DNA of 64,000 bases from Sphingobacteriales bacterium 50-39 (GTDB lineage Bacteria > Bacteroidota > Bacteroidia > Chitinophagales > Chitinophagaceae): the NCBI GenBank assembly GCA_001898505.1, contig MKTZ01000025.1:372001-436000 (forward strand), in the 5' to 3' direction. This document shows positions 1 through 8,826 of the stretch, piece by piece. The number at the start of each line of letters is the position of its first letter. Positions within the stretch are counted from its first letter, which is position 1. Below the pieces are notes generated by a model that worked only from the letters and a program-made list of their open reading frames with translations, ran no database searches and had not been told where the DNA came from. The position numbers and the translations under genes are program-made.

Positions 1-1937
1 CCAATCACTACAATTTCGATCTCAACAGGGATTGGGCCTGGCAGACGCAGATAGAGACACAGCAGCGGCTAAAAAAATACAATGCCTGGTTGCCCCAGGT
101 ACATGTGGATTTTCATGAGCAGGGATATAACAATCCCTATTATTTTGCTCCTGCGGCAGAACCCTATCACGATGTGATAACACCGTGGCAGCGGGATTTC
201 CAGATACAGATAGGAAAGAACAACGCAAAATATTTCGACAGCCATGGCTGGCTTTATTTTACAAAGGAAGAGTTCGACCTTTTTTATCCCAGTTACGGGG
301 ACACCTATCCCACGTATAACGGGGCCATCGGTATGACCTTCGAGCAGGGGGGATCGCCCCGGGGAGGTCTGGCAGTGGCGACGGCGGGTGAGGATACCCT
401 GACGCTGGCCGACAGGCTGGAGCATCATTATACCACGGGTATTTCTACGATAGAAGTATCTTCTCAGAATGCCGCCCGTCTGATAAAGGAGTTCCATAAG
501 TATTTCACGGATGCCCGGGAAAGGCCGGGTGGTGAGTTCAAGGCCTGGCTTATCCGTAATGATCCGTATGGCGACAGGCTCACCCGGCTGAAGTTGCTGC
601 TCGACAGGAATAATATCGAGTGGACGCCGGCGCCCGCGGGCAACTATACGGGAGTATATTACGAGACGGGCAAGGTAGCCGCTTTCAAGGCCACCCCGGA
701 GGACATCGTCATCAATGCGAATCAGCCCAGGTCCAATCTGCTGAGGGTGCTGTTCGAACGGACCTCCCGCATCAGCGACTCGGTGACCTATGATATTACG
801 GCCTGGTCTGTTCCTTATGTTTATGGACTGCAGGCGTATGGGCTGAATACATATGTGACTGGGGGGAAGGCTTTTGTGCAACCCATCGTACGCTACAATG
901 AGAGCACCAGTCCCTATGCCTATGCCATTCGCTGGACGGGGATGAACAATGTACGGTTCCTTTCCGAACTGCTGGCCAAAGGGATAAAAGTCCGGTTTGC
1001 CGAACAGGCTTTCCAATCCGGGGGACAGAATTTTGAAAAAGGCACCTTGCTTATAACGGCAACGGGTAACGGCGCATTGGGAGACAAGCTCTGGTCCATC
1101 GTAACGACCGCCGCCCTGTCTGCGAGCGTGGTACTGGAACCAATTACCTCTGGTTTTGTGGACAAGGGAGCGGATTTTGGCAGTGGCCGTGTCCGCCTGA
1201 TCCACAAACCAAAGGTTGGTCTGCTGACGGGCGAGCAGGTGAGCTCGTTGAATGCCGGAGAAGTATGGCATCTTTTCGATCAGGAGCTCAACTATCCCAT
1301 CAGTCAGCTCAACGCGGAAGATCTGGGCCGGCTGGACCTCAGGAACTACGATGTGCTGATCTTCCCGAATGGCTATTATAAAAGCCTGGCGGATAAGGGC
1401 GCGGCGGAGCCGCTGCGTAACTGGGTCCAGGCCGGCGGCAGGCTCATCCTCATGGAGAATGCCGTGGCGCAATTGTCGAAGCTGGAATGGGGTCTAAAGG
1501 CAAAGGGAGAGGATGATAAAAAAGAGGACGATAAGAAGAAGGACGTTGACTATTCCTTACTGCGGCATTACGGCGACAGACAGCGGGAAGAGGTGATGAG
1601 CAGCGTCCCCGGGTCCATCTATCGTGTGGAGCTGGATAATAGCCATCCCCTGGCCTTCGGCTATCCGGACAAGTATTATACGTTGAAGCAGGACGACAAT
1701 GTATATGAGTTCATCAAAGAGGGCGGCTGGAATGTAGGAGTTATTAAAAAAGATAATTATGTCAGTGGTTTTACGGGCAATAAGGCAAAAGAAAAGCTGA
1801 AGGACGGGCTCATTTTCGGTGTCCAGGAGATGGGGAGGGGCGAGGTCGTGTATATGGCCGATGACCCGTTGTTCCGCAGTTTTTGGGAGAACGGCAAGCT
1901 TCTATTTTGTAATGCCGTGTTTTTGGTAGGGCAATAG
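1..1937 (+). CDS. M14 family zinc carboxypeptidase (5' end outside window)
   Basis: The frame is open from base 3, so the gene starts upstream; 644 residues are visible. M14 enzymes remove C-terminal residues from peptides using one zinc ion. The first visible residues hold an Asn-Arg pair (visible residues 8-9), which binds the substrate carboxylate in carboxypeptidase A. His38 in VDFHEQ fits the third zinc ligand, and a Glu in IGMTFEQ (about 114) fits the catalytic glutamate; the HxxE zinc pair must lie upstream. Visible residues about 402-495 look like a class I glutamine-amidotransferase-like (ThuA-like) domain, followed by a Lys/Asp-rich linker. It is probably exported, though the signal peptide is not visible. 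It is co-oriented with the PIG-L deacetylase 94 bp downstream. Family call is firm; the substrate is unknown. Confidence 0.88.
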   Translation, partial: NHYNFDLNRDWAWQTQIETQQRLKKYNAWLPQVHVDFHEQGYNNPYYFAPAAEPYHDVITPWQRDFQIQIGKNNAKYFDSHGWLYFTKEEFDLFYPSYGDTYPTYNGAIGMTFEQGGSPRGGLAVATAGEDTLTLADRLEHHYTTGISTIEVSSQNAARLIKEFHKYFTDARERPGGEFKAWLIRNDPYGDRLTRLKLLLDRNNIEWTPAPAGNYTGVYYETGKVAAFKATPEDIVINANQPRSNLLRVLFERTSRISDSVTYDITAWSVPYVYGLQAYGLNTYVTGGKAFVQPIVRYNESTSPYAYAIRWTGMNNVRFLSELLAKGIKVRFAEQAFQSGGQNFEKGTLLITATGNGALGDKLWSIVTTAALSASVVLEPITSGFVDKGADFGSGRVRLIHKPKVGLLTGEQVSSLNAGEVWHLFDQELNYPISQLNAEDLGRLDLRNYDVLIFPNGYYKSLADKGAAEPLRNWVQAGGRLILMENAVAQLSKLEWGLKAKGEDDKKEDDKKKDVDYSLLRHYGDRQREEVMSSVPGSIYRVELDNSHPLAFGYPDKYYTLKQDDNVYEFIKEGGWNVGVIKKDNYVSGFTGNKAKEKLKDGLIFGVQEMGRGEVVYMADDPLFRSFWENGKLLFCNAVFLVGQ

Positions 1938-2031
1938 GGCAATAGCTGTTCCTACGGCCATCGGGCGCCGGTGGCCTACCGTTGGTGGATTTAGATGAGG
2001 CGATTAATAATTGAGCGCTAAATTGCAGCCC

Positions 2032-4491
2032 ATGAAATGGATATTATGGTTGATGCTGGTGACCGTGGCAGCCGGCAGCAGGGCCCAGACCCCTGAAAAC
2101 TTAGGTTCGGCGGAAATATTCCTCCGCCTGAAAAAGCTCAATGTGTTGGGGACCGTGCTTTATGTGGCGGCGCATCCTGACGATGAGAACTCCCGGCTGA
2201 TCGCCTATATGGCGAAGGAGCGGCTGTTCCGGACGGGCTATTTGTCCATGACCCGGGGGGATGGCGGTCAGAATCTTATCGGCGACGAGCAGGGAGTGGA
2301 ACTGGGGTTGATACGTACACAGGAAATGCTGGCGGCGCGTCGCATCGATGGGGCCGAACAGTTCTTTACGAGGGCTTTTGACTTTGGTTTTACCAAGACG
2401 ACGGAAGAAGCGCTTCGGACCTGGAATAAGGAGAAGATATTGAGCGATGTGGTCTGGGTCATCCGGAAATTCCAGCCGGATGTGCTCATCACCAGATTCC
2501 CTGAGGACGGTCGCGCAGGACATGGGCATCATTCCGCGTCGGCAGTATTGGCGCATGAGGCGTTCAAGGCGGCAGCCGACCCTAACAGGTTCCCCGAACA
2601 GTTCAAGTATGGCGTAAAGCCATGGCAGGCCAAACGCATTCTTTGGAATACATTCAACTTTGGATCGACTAATACTACCAGCGAGGATCAGCTGAAGATC
2701 GATGTGGGACTGTATAATCCAGTGCTGGGAAAGAGCTATGGCGAGATCGCGGCCGAGAGTCGTACGCAGCATAAGAGCCAGGGAGCGGCGCTTACACCTG
2801 CCCGTGGACAGTCCATGGAGTATTTTACCCTGGTGGAGGGAGCAGCGGTGCACGACGATCCCATGGATGATGTCCCATTGACCTGGAGCCGCGTGGAAGG
2901 CGGGGAAAAAGTGCAGCGGCTCGTCGATGAAGTGATAAAGAGTTATTCGCTGGCAGACCCTGCGGCGTCTGTTCCCGGGCTGATAAAAGTTTACAAAGCC
3001 GTCTCCGAACTAAAGGACGGCTATTGGAAGACACAGAAGATCAAAGAAGTGGTGAGGCTGATCGAGGCTTGCAGCGGTCTTTGGCTGGAAGCCTCCACCC
3101 GCAGCGGCTACACCGTACAGGGGGATGCGCTTCCTGTATCCTTTGTCATTAACAACCGCCTGAATGTAAAAGCTTTCTTGTCAGAGATCAAGGTGGATGG
3201 CTTCGATACGCTGTATAAGCAGGAGCTGGCGCCCAACAGGAATTATATCCTCCAAAAGAATATCAATGTCCCGGTGAAACAGCCAGTGACGCAGCCATAC
3301 TGGCTGGCAGAAGAGATGGCGCCAGGATCGTACAATGTCGGTGATCAGCAGCTCATCGGCAATGCCCAGAGCAGACCCGCTTTTGAGGCGACTTTTTATC
3401 TGGTGATCGACGGTGTGGATGTCAGCTTTACCCGGCCTGTACAATACAAGTTCACCGACCCCGTGAAAGGGGAGCTTTATCAGCCGGTGACCGTATTGCC
3501 GCCGGTGACTGCCCGCTTTGACCCGGACCTGGTTGTATTCACCGATGGCGAGGAAAAGAGTTTCCAGGTAGAGGCAAAGGCACAGGATGCACGTGGGGGC
3601 AAGCCACAGGTGACCCTGACAAAAGCCGCCGATATCGTCCTACAGGAAAAGGCTGCTTCGGGATCGAACCTCGTCTTTTCAGCCCGCCCTGTGGATCACC
3701 AGCCCGGAATTGCGTGGTCCAGTCTCCTGTACCAGCGTGATGGTGAGCAGGACACGGCCCGTCAGTTAAGGACCATCTCCTATGATCATATTCCCCGGAT
3801 AGACTACTTTACCCCTTCGAGGGAAAAATTCGTGTTGACGGATATAAAAGTACTCGGGCGGCGGATTGGGTATATCGAAGGGGCAGGGGATAAGGTGCCA
3901 CAGGCATTGCAGCAGATGGGGTATGAGGTGGTCATGCTCCGGGAGAAGGACATTGCTGCCGGCGCGCTGCGGCAGCTGGATGCCGTCATCACCGGTGTAC
4001 GCGCCTATGATGTACATCCATGGCTGGCGGGCAAGTACGACCAACTGATGGAATATGTCAATCAGGGCGGCAATCTTATCGTACAATACAATCGTAACAA
4101 TATCGGCAACTCCGGTGTGAAGATCGGGCCTTATCCTTTTGCCATTTCCAGCAACCGGGTGACGGATGAAACGGCCAAAGTAGATTTCCTGCTACCCGAT
4201 CATCCCGTGCTCAACTATCCGAATAAGATCACCGATAAGGATTTTGAAGGATGGATACAGGAAAGAGGGATCTATTTTATCAACCAGCTGGACCCGAAAT
4301 ATGAGGCGATACTGTCCATGCATGATCCCGGCGAGGGGGCTCAGAACGGGAGCCTGGTAACTACTGCTTATGGAAAGGGTAAGTTCGTGTATACGGGTCT
4401 GGTCTTTTTCCGGGAGCTGCCCGCAGGTGTGCCGGGGGCCTACAGGTTGCTGGCCAATATTATTGCTTTAAATCAAAAGAAGGGGTTCTGA
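2032..4491 (+). CDS. PIG-L (LmbE-like) family deacetylase, exported, multidomain
   Basis: This is a probable zinc-dependent N-deacetylase of the PIG-L/LmbE superfamily, acting on an N-acetylated sugar or a related amide. I chose the ATG at 2032 because it opens directly into a signal peptide (MKWILWLMLVTVAAGSRAQ); an in-frame TTG at 2011 only adds residues before it. The metal-binding AHPDDE motif is at residues 47-52, and a GHGHH stretch near 165 fits the second metal site. At about 819 residues it is far longer than a single PIG-L domain (about 250). The middle looks beta-rich and residues about 606-690 resemble the glutamine-amidotransferase-like domain of the preceding M14 protein. It leads directly into two microprotein genes and a symporter, so it probably prepares a substrate for uptake. 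Confidence 0.88.
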   Translation: MKWILWLMLVTVAAGSRAQTPENLGSAEIFLRLKKLNVLGTVLYVAAHPDDENSRLIAYMAKERLFRTGYLSMTRGDGGQNLIGDEQGVELGLIRTQEMLAARRIDGAEQFFTRAFDFGFTKTTEEALRTWNKEKILSDVVWVIRKFQPDVLITRFPEDGRAGHGHHSASAVLAHEAFKAAADPNRFPEQFKYGVKPWQAKRILWNTFNFGSTNTTSEDQLKIDVGLYNPVLGKSYGEIAAESRTQHKSQGAALTPARGQSMEYFTLVEGAAVHDDPMDDVPLTWSRVEGGEKVQRLVDEVIKSYSLADPAASVPGLIKVYKAVSELKDGYWKTQKIKEVVRLIEACSGLWLEASTRSGYTVQGDALPVSFVINNRLNVKAFLSEIKVDGFDTLYKQELAPNRNYILQKNINVPVKQPVTQPYWLAEEMAPGSYNVGDQQLIGNAQSRPAFEATFYLVIDGVDVSFTRPVQYKFTDPVKGELYQPVTVLPPVTARFDPDLVVFTDGEEKSFQVEAKAQDARGGKPQVTLTKAADIVLQEKAASGSNLVFSARPVDHQPGIAWSSLLYQRDGEQDTARQLRTISYDHIPRIDYFTPSREKFVLTDIKVLGRRIGYIEGAGDKVPQALQQMGYEVVMLREKDIAAGALRQLDAVITGVRAYDVHPWLAGKYDQLMEYVNQGGNLIVQYNRNNIGNSGVKIGPYPFAISSNRVTDETAKVDFLLPDHPVLNYPNKITDKDFEGWIQERGIYFINQLDPKYEAILSMHDPGEGAQNGSLVTTAYGKGKFVYTGLVFFRELPAGVPGAYRLLANIIALNQKKGF

Positions 4492-4494
4492 TAC

Positions 4495-4650
4495 ATGCAT
4501 CGTAGAAGGGATATTGCCATAGTGACGGCCATCGTCATTGGCCTGGTAGTAGGACGTTTTATCAAGAGGGCGACCTTTGGCCTGATCATTGGTCTGATCG
4601 TCGGATTGACCGTGGCGGCGTTGATCGCCAACAGGAATAAGAAACAGTAA
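4495..4650 (+). CDS. 51-residue membrane microprotein
   Basis: A short gene starting 3 bp after the deacetylase stop. The product is MHRRRDIAIV... with two hydrophobic stretches (about residues 8-24 and 28-45), the second rich in spaced glycines (GLIIGLIVGLTVA), and a basic tail ending NKKQ. Basic N terminus, length and spacing fit a small inner-membrane protein. I do not recognise the family. Its place between a deacetylase and a symporter suggests a role in assembling or stabilising the transporter, which is inference only. Confidence 0.6.
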   Translation: MHRRRDIAIVTAIVIGLVVGRFIKRATFGLIIGLIVGLTVAALIANRNKKQ

Positions 4651-4660
4651 AATATGCGTT

Positions 4661-4789
4661 ATGACAGAGCGAGGACAACAGGAAGAAGCGCCACTATTTA
4701 AGCGGTGGAGTGTCTGGTATCTACTGGTCATAGGCTTTTTGATGCTGTTGATCCTGTTATTTTATTTTCTTACCAAAAAATTTTCATGA
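4661..4789 (+). CDS. 42-residue single-pass membrane microprotein
   Basis: The product begins MTERGQQEEAPLFKRW, then has one transmembrane stretch (about residues 17-38) and a KKFS tail. Its stop codon overlaps the ATG of the sodium:solute symporter by four bases (ATGA at 4786-4789), a classic sign of translational coupling. It lies 10 bp after the preceding microprotein. An acidic/polar N terminus followed by an aromatic-rich membrane helix fits an accessory subunit of the symporter. No named family is recognised. Confidence 0.62.
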   Translation: MTERGQQEEAPLFKRWSVWYLLVIGFLMLLILLFYFLTKKFS

Positions 4790-6462
4790 GTCGGCCAGAC
4801 TGGATCGTCCTGGTTCTAACATTGCTTGGCATCATTGCCTATGGGTTGTATAAGGGCCGCACCAGCAGAGATCTGGACGGGTATTTTCTTGCCAACAGGA
4901 TGGTACCCTGGTACATGGTGTTGCTTGGCATCATGGGTACGCAGGCCAGCGCCGTCACTTTTTTGTCGGCTCCCGGGCAGGCCTACACGGACGGCATGCG
5001 CTTTGTCCAATATTATTTCGGATTGCCATTGGCCATGGTGGTGCTTTGCATCACGTTCGTACCCGCCTTTCACCGGCTGAAGATATATACCGCCTACGAG
5101 TTTTTGGAGCAACGATTCGACCTCAAGACCCGTACGCTGACCTCGTTCCTATTCCTTTTGCAAAGAGGGCTCTCCACGGGTATCAGTATTTCGGCCCCAT
5201 CCATCATACTTTCTTCTTTATTGGGATGGGATATTATCTGGACCAATATATTTATGGGAGGGCTGCTTATCATTTATACCATGACGGGAGGCGCCAAGGC
5301 CGTCGCCTATACACAGCAGCTACAGCTGATCATCATATTTGCAGGTATGTTCATTGCTGGCTATATGGTCATTCACCGACTCCCGGAAGGAGTGGGGATC
5401 TCCGAAGCGCTGCACATCGGCGGCAAAGCCGGCAAGCTGAATATCATTACTACGGGTGTCGGCTCGAAGGGCTTTGACTGGAACGATCGTTATAACCTGT
5501 TCAGCGGCATCATCGGGGGATTCTTTTTGGCCCTTTCCTATTTCGGTACGGATCAGTCACAGGTAGGGCGTTATCTTACGGCGCGGTCTGTCAGTGAAAG
5601 CCGTCTGGGATTATTGATGAACGGGCTGGTTAAAGTACCCATGCAGTTCCTCATCCTTTTATTGGGAGTACTGGTCTTTACCTTTTATCAATTCAATAAG
5701 GAGCCCGTGTTCTTTAATCAGTCGCAGATCAATATGCTGGCGAAGACCAAGTACAAGGATTCGCTGATGATATTGGAAAAGGCGTATGACTCCGTCGAGT
5801 CGGTAAGGGTCCGGTCGATGGCCAGCCCCGCCTTGCGGCAAATGGAGACTGTAAAGGCCAACTATAAATCTACCGTCAAACGTTGGCTGAAAGACATCGG
5901 CGCGGACGACAACGACACCAATTATATCTTTCTCCGATTTGTCGTGGATTATTTACCCAAGGGGCTGGTGGGGCTGTTGATCGCGGTTATTTTTCTGGCT
6001 GCCTGGGGGTCCATTGCGGCTACCCTCAACTCGCTTGCTTCCTGTACCATCGTGGATTTTCATAAGCGGTATGCCAAACCGGCGAGCGAAGAAAAGGAAT
6101 ATCGCCTATCGCGTATGTATACGCTCTTCTGGGGTGTTTTTTGTGTTGCCGTGGCGCAGCTGGCCTATAACCTGGGCAACAGCCTCATCGAAGCGGTGAA
6201 TGTGCTCGGGTCGTTGTTCTACGGCGTGATACTGGGTATATTCCTCGTGGCATTCTACCGGAAGAGGGTAGGCGGAACTTCTGTATTCATCAGCGCCATC
6301 ATAGTCGAGGCCGGTGTGATCTTTTTAAATATACTCAGCCGGAAAGGCATCGTGCCTTTGAGCTTTCTTTGGTTCAATGTGGTGGGTGCGATAGGAGTGA
6401 TCCTGCTCAGCGAATTGATACAATTTATAAAGAGCCGCCTTGGTGGACAAGGCGGCTCCTGA
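4786..6462 (+). CDS. Sodium:solute symporter (SSS family)
   Basis: Sodium-driven uptake transporter of the inner membrane, 558 residues. The ATG at 4786 overlaps the upstream microprotein stop; an earlier in-frame ATG at 4705 would only add sequence that covers that microprotein. The N-terminal part shows SSS features (a YFLANRMVPWYMV stretch, then GTQASAVTFLSAPGQ) and there are about 13 hydrophobic segments. An unusually long, charged loop (about residues 305-388) separates two membrane segments in the second half. The transported solute is not identifiable from sequence; the operon suggests a product of the M14 and PIG-L hydrolases. A terminator-like hairpin lies inside the last codons. Confidence 0.9.
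   Translation: MSRPDWIVLVLTLLGIIAYGLYKGRTSRDLDGYFLANRMVPWYMVLLGIMGTQASAVTFLSAPGQAYTDGMRFVQYYFGLPLAMVVLCITFVPAFHRLKIYTAYEFLEQRFDLKTRTLTSFLFLLQRGLSTGISISAPSIILSSLLGWDIIWTNIFMGGLLIIYTMTGGAKAVAYTQQLQLIIIFAGMFIAGYMVIHRLPEGVGISEALHIGGKAGKLNIITTGVGSKGFDWNDRYNLFSGIIGGFFLALSYFGTDQSQVGRYLTARSVSESRLGLLMNGLVKVPMQFLILLLGVLVFTFYQFNKEPVFFNQSQINMLAKTKYKDSLMILEKAYDSVESVRVRSMASPALRQMETVKANYKSTVKRWLKDIGADDNDTNYIFLRFVVDYLPKGLVGLLIAVIFLAAWGSIAATLNSLASCTIVDFHKRYAKPASEEKEYRLSRMYTLFWGVFCVAVAQLAYNLGNSLIEAVNVLGSLFYGVILGIFLVAFYRKRVGGTSVFISAIIVEAGVIFLNILSRKGIVPLSFLWFNVVGAIGVILLSELIQFIKSRLGGQGGS
6432..6458 (-). terminator. Hairpin terminator inside the 3' end of the symporter gene
   Basis: Perfect 10-bp inverted repeat GAGCCGCCTT/AAGGCGGCTC with a 7-base loop. 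On the minus strand it follows the DUF2911 gene and is followed by TTTATAAATT, so it fits a terminator for that gene. On the plus strand no T-run follows, although A-rich sequence precedes the stem. The stem encodes the last residues of the symporter (GGQGGS). Confidence 0.6.
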
Positions 6463-6485
6463 CAGACAGCGCATCCCCGCACATA

Positions 6486-7328
6486 TTATTGAAGGGACGC
6501 GATCAGTTTTTCGTTCAATGACACATAATCCGCATTTTGGGCCTGTTTGGACAGCTCGATGGATTTCTTTGCCGTGGCGATAGCGTCCTGCTTTTTTCCC
6601 ATTTTGGCCTGGCAGCGGGCTTTCTGATAGACAGCATAAAATGCCGTGGGGTCCTGTGCGATGGCCTTGTCGAACCATTCCAGCGCCTTGTTCAGGTCCT
6701 TTCCATTGTCCAGGTAGTAGAGGGCGGCTGTGAAATAAGGATGGTTATCCTTGTTCATGGCATTGTCTATCTGTGTCATGACCCGCGAATCGATGTCCGT
6801 TTTGATAGGGAGCATAACGATCGTCTTGTCCCAGCACAGGGACAGATTACAGCTGTTAGCCGTAACGTCGCCAAAGAAGATGGTGAATGTTTCGACGGAG
6901 AAAGGCATCGACATCGGCTTGACCTTTACGCGCACCACATCCTGGTCCTGTTTGTAAGCGGCAGGGCTGGTGACATCCAGCTGATGGGTGATGATGATGG
7001 TCCATTCGTCTGCGCCGGGGATGGTAAGCAATCCGTATTTGCCTGCAGGTATCCTGGAATCTCCGATGGTTACATCGTCTCCGAAAGTGAGCGTCGTCGC
7101 CTGGTTAGCGCCTGTACGCCAAACCTTGCCGTACGGCACGAGGTCACCGAAGATGGAACGGCCTTTTACACCCGGGCGGGAATAGGACAGCTCGATATTG
7201 GAAATGCCAAAATCCTGTCTTACAAATTGAGGAGGGGAAGGCGGCGGCGTCTTTATGGACTGTGCCATGGAGGTGCAATACAAAGACGTGGATAGCGCAA
7301 ACAATAGTAGAGACCTTTTCGGTGTCAT
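6486..7328 (-). CDS. DUF2911 domain protein with C-terminal TPR
   Basis: Exported protein of 280 residues. The first 22 residues are a signal peptide ending near SMAQ. Residues about 30-175 match DUF2911 as I know it (SRPGVKGRSIFG, PYGKVWRTGANQAT, IPAGKYGLLTIP), a beta-rich domain common in Bacteroidota with no established function. Residues about 200-275 resemble tetratricopeptide repeats (ALEWFDKAIAQDPTAFYAV). It is transcribed alone, convergent with the symporter, and ends at the shared hairpin. Family call is firm; function unknown. Confidence 0.88.
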   Translation of the reverse strand: MTPKRSLLLFALSTSLYCTSMAQSIKTPPPSPPQFVRQDFGISNIELSYSRPGVKGRSIFGDLVPYGKVWRTGANQATTLTFGDDVTIGDSRIPAGKYGLLTIPGADEWTIIITHQLDVTSPAAYKQDQDVVRVKVKPMSMPFSVETFTIFFGDVTANSCNLSLCWDKTIVMLPIKTDIDSRVMTQIDNAMNKDNHPYFTAALYYLDNGKDLNKALEWFDKAIAQDPTAFYAVYQKARCQAKMGKKQDAIATAKKSIELSKQAQNADYVSLNEKLIASLQ

Positions 7329-7404
7329 GTGTGGTGGTTTTTAGACGCCGAATATACACACATGGGGCATAAATCGCTCTTTAAGTTTGGATGAGCGGTA
7401 AGGG

Positions 7405-8826
7405 TTACCAGGTGACGATGACCCTTGCTTTTTCCTTTTTGCCTTTCAGCAGCTTCCAGGAAGGACCTTCCTTAACCAGGCGAATGGCCAGGGAGTCATG
7501 CGCAGAGGAGAGGGATCGTTCGACCTTAAAGTGAGAGAGATCGCCTTTTTTGTTGACAATGAATGAAATGGATTCATATCCACGAATGGTCGTATCAATT
7601 TGAGAGGAGTTCTTATTTAATTCCAGGTAGTTCGTGTAAGCAGGCCAGCCCTCGGCAGGAACGGCTGTTTCCGACAGCGGCGGGGGGACGGAATTGATAT
7701 CTGTCCTTGTGAGCTCTTTTCTCTTAGCCCCATAGCCTGTCACCACTACTTCATTGAGCGAGGCCCGCTGTGGTTTGAGCAAAATAACATTGCCTGTTTT
7801 ATTATCCGTATTCAGCTTCATAAGGGCTGGCTCATAACCTATATAGTTTACGGCTACCCTGGCGGTCGTGTCGTTTTTGGGAAGTCTCAGCGTGAAGTAT
7901 CCGTTGGCGTCGGTGACAGTATTGAAATTGTATTGTCCTTTTTTAAAGGAAAGGGTTGCTCCGGCCAAAGGGATCTTTTGCAGGTTGAGGACCTTGCCTG
8001 TGAAGACCAGTTGGTCGGCTGGTTTTTTAAGGAAGACCAGATCAGGGTCACTTTCACTCTGTGCTGTCACTCCGGAAGCAACACCCCTAAGTACCACGGA
8101 GAGACTGTCCCGGCGGGGAAATAAGGAGTCGGAGAGGACAGATCTTTGGTTATTATTAAGGAACTCTTTGTTCAGATTATTGGCAGCATTGTTGGCATAG
8201 GGTGCTGCGGGCTCCTGCCTCTTGTCGGCTGTAGAATAATTGGAGGTAAGACCTGCTACGGGCGGATTGAGAGAATCTGTTATGCGGTACTTTTTGGCTA
8301 CCCGGGCCTTATTGGCGGCTACATCTTTTTTGACAGGCTCTTCCTCTGTTTGGCTGGTTATCCCGTCAGCCAGTGCAATTCTGGTGGAGTCCGTGGCAGC
8401 GGCCGACGGGGCTGTGGCCTGTGCAACAGGTGGCTCCTGGGCGGGTACTTCTACCTTGCTGGCAGCAAGCGGGGCTGTTTTCATTTTTCTATCGGAGAGA
8501 CTGTACCAGGCCGCGACCCCGATACCCAGCAGCAATATCACGGCTGCTGCATATTTCACCGTCAGAGGCAGGAGCAGGGACCTTTTTTTGTTCCGGGACA
8601 CACGGTCATCCAATCTTTTTTGCAGGGAAGCCATGTCCTGTTGGAAGGAAGACTGTTTGGGCAGGCTTTGGTGAATGCGCATTCCTTCCAGTGCGTCGGC
8701 CAGGAAGGGGTCGTCCAGGGCGGCACGTTCCATTGCATGCATTTCGGGGTCGGAAAGCTCCCCGCTCAGGTATTTTTCGATATCCGAGGATGAATACAAA
8801 GGCATATGCTTGTCCTTACCGGTCAT
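7405..8826 (-). CDS. Anti-sigma-like membrane protein with carboxypeptidase-regulatory and TonB-type domains
   Basis: Probable regulator of the sigma factor encoded just upstream. Residues 1-60 are a cytoplasmic acidic/helical segment (DIEKYLSGELSDPEMHAME) of the kind that binds ECF sigma factors in this phylum. A transmembrane helix lies at about 83-108. The periplasmic part holds a CarboxypepD_reg-like beta-sandwich (about 275-340), a LNEVVVTGYG stretch like the TonB plug start of SusC receptors (about 355-365), and a TonB C-terminal-like end (about 390-473). Its ATG overlaps the sigma stop by 4 bp (8823-8826), which decides the start and points to coupled translation. The ligand or partner is unknown. 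Confidence 0.8.
   Translation of the reverse strand: MTGKDKHMPLYSSSDIEKYLSGELSDPEMHAMERAALDDPFLADALEGMRIHQSLPKQSSFQQDMASLQKRLDDRVSRNKKRSLLLPLTVKYAAAVILLLGIGVAAWYSLSDRKMKTAPLAASKVEVPAQEPPVAQATAPSAAATDSTRIALADGITSQTEEEPVKKDVAANKARVAKKYRITDSLNPPVAGLTSNYSTADKRQEPAAPYANNAANNLNKEFLNNNQRSVLSDSLFPRRDSLSVVLRGVASGVTAQSESDPDLVFLKKPADQLVFTGKVLNLQKIPLAGATLSFKKGQYNFNTVTDANGYFTLRLPKNDTTARVAVNYIGYEPALMKLNTDNKTGNVILLKPQRASLNEVVVTGYGAKRKELTRTDINSVPPPLSETAVPAEGWPAYTNYLELNKNSSQIDTTIRGYESISFIVNKKGDLSHFKVERSLSSAHDSLAIRLVKEGPSWKLLKGKKEKARVIVTW

Noticed and set aside
69-1472. 467-codon open frame opposite the M14 gene
   Set aside because: Shadow of the carboxypeptidase: no motif and low-complexity composition, while the opposite strand has M14 motifs.
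1953-1975. GGCCATC...GGTGGCC imperfect hairpin after the M14 gene
   Set aside because: One mismatch and no T-run; the two genes are probably co-transcribed.
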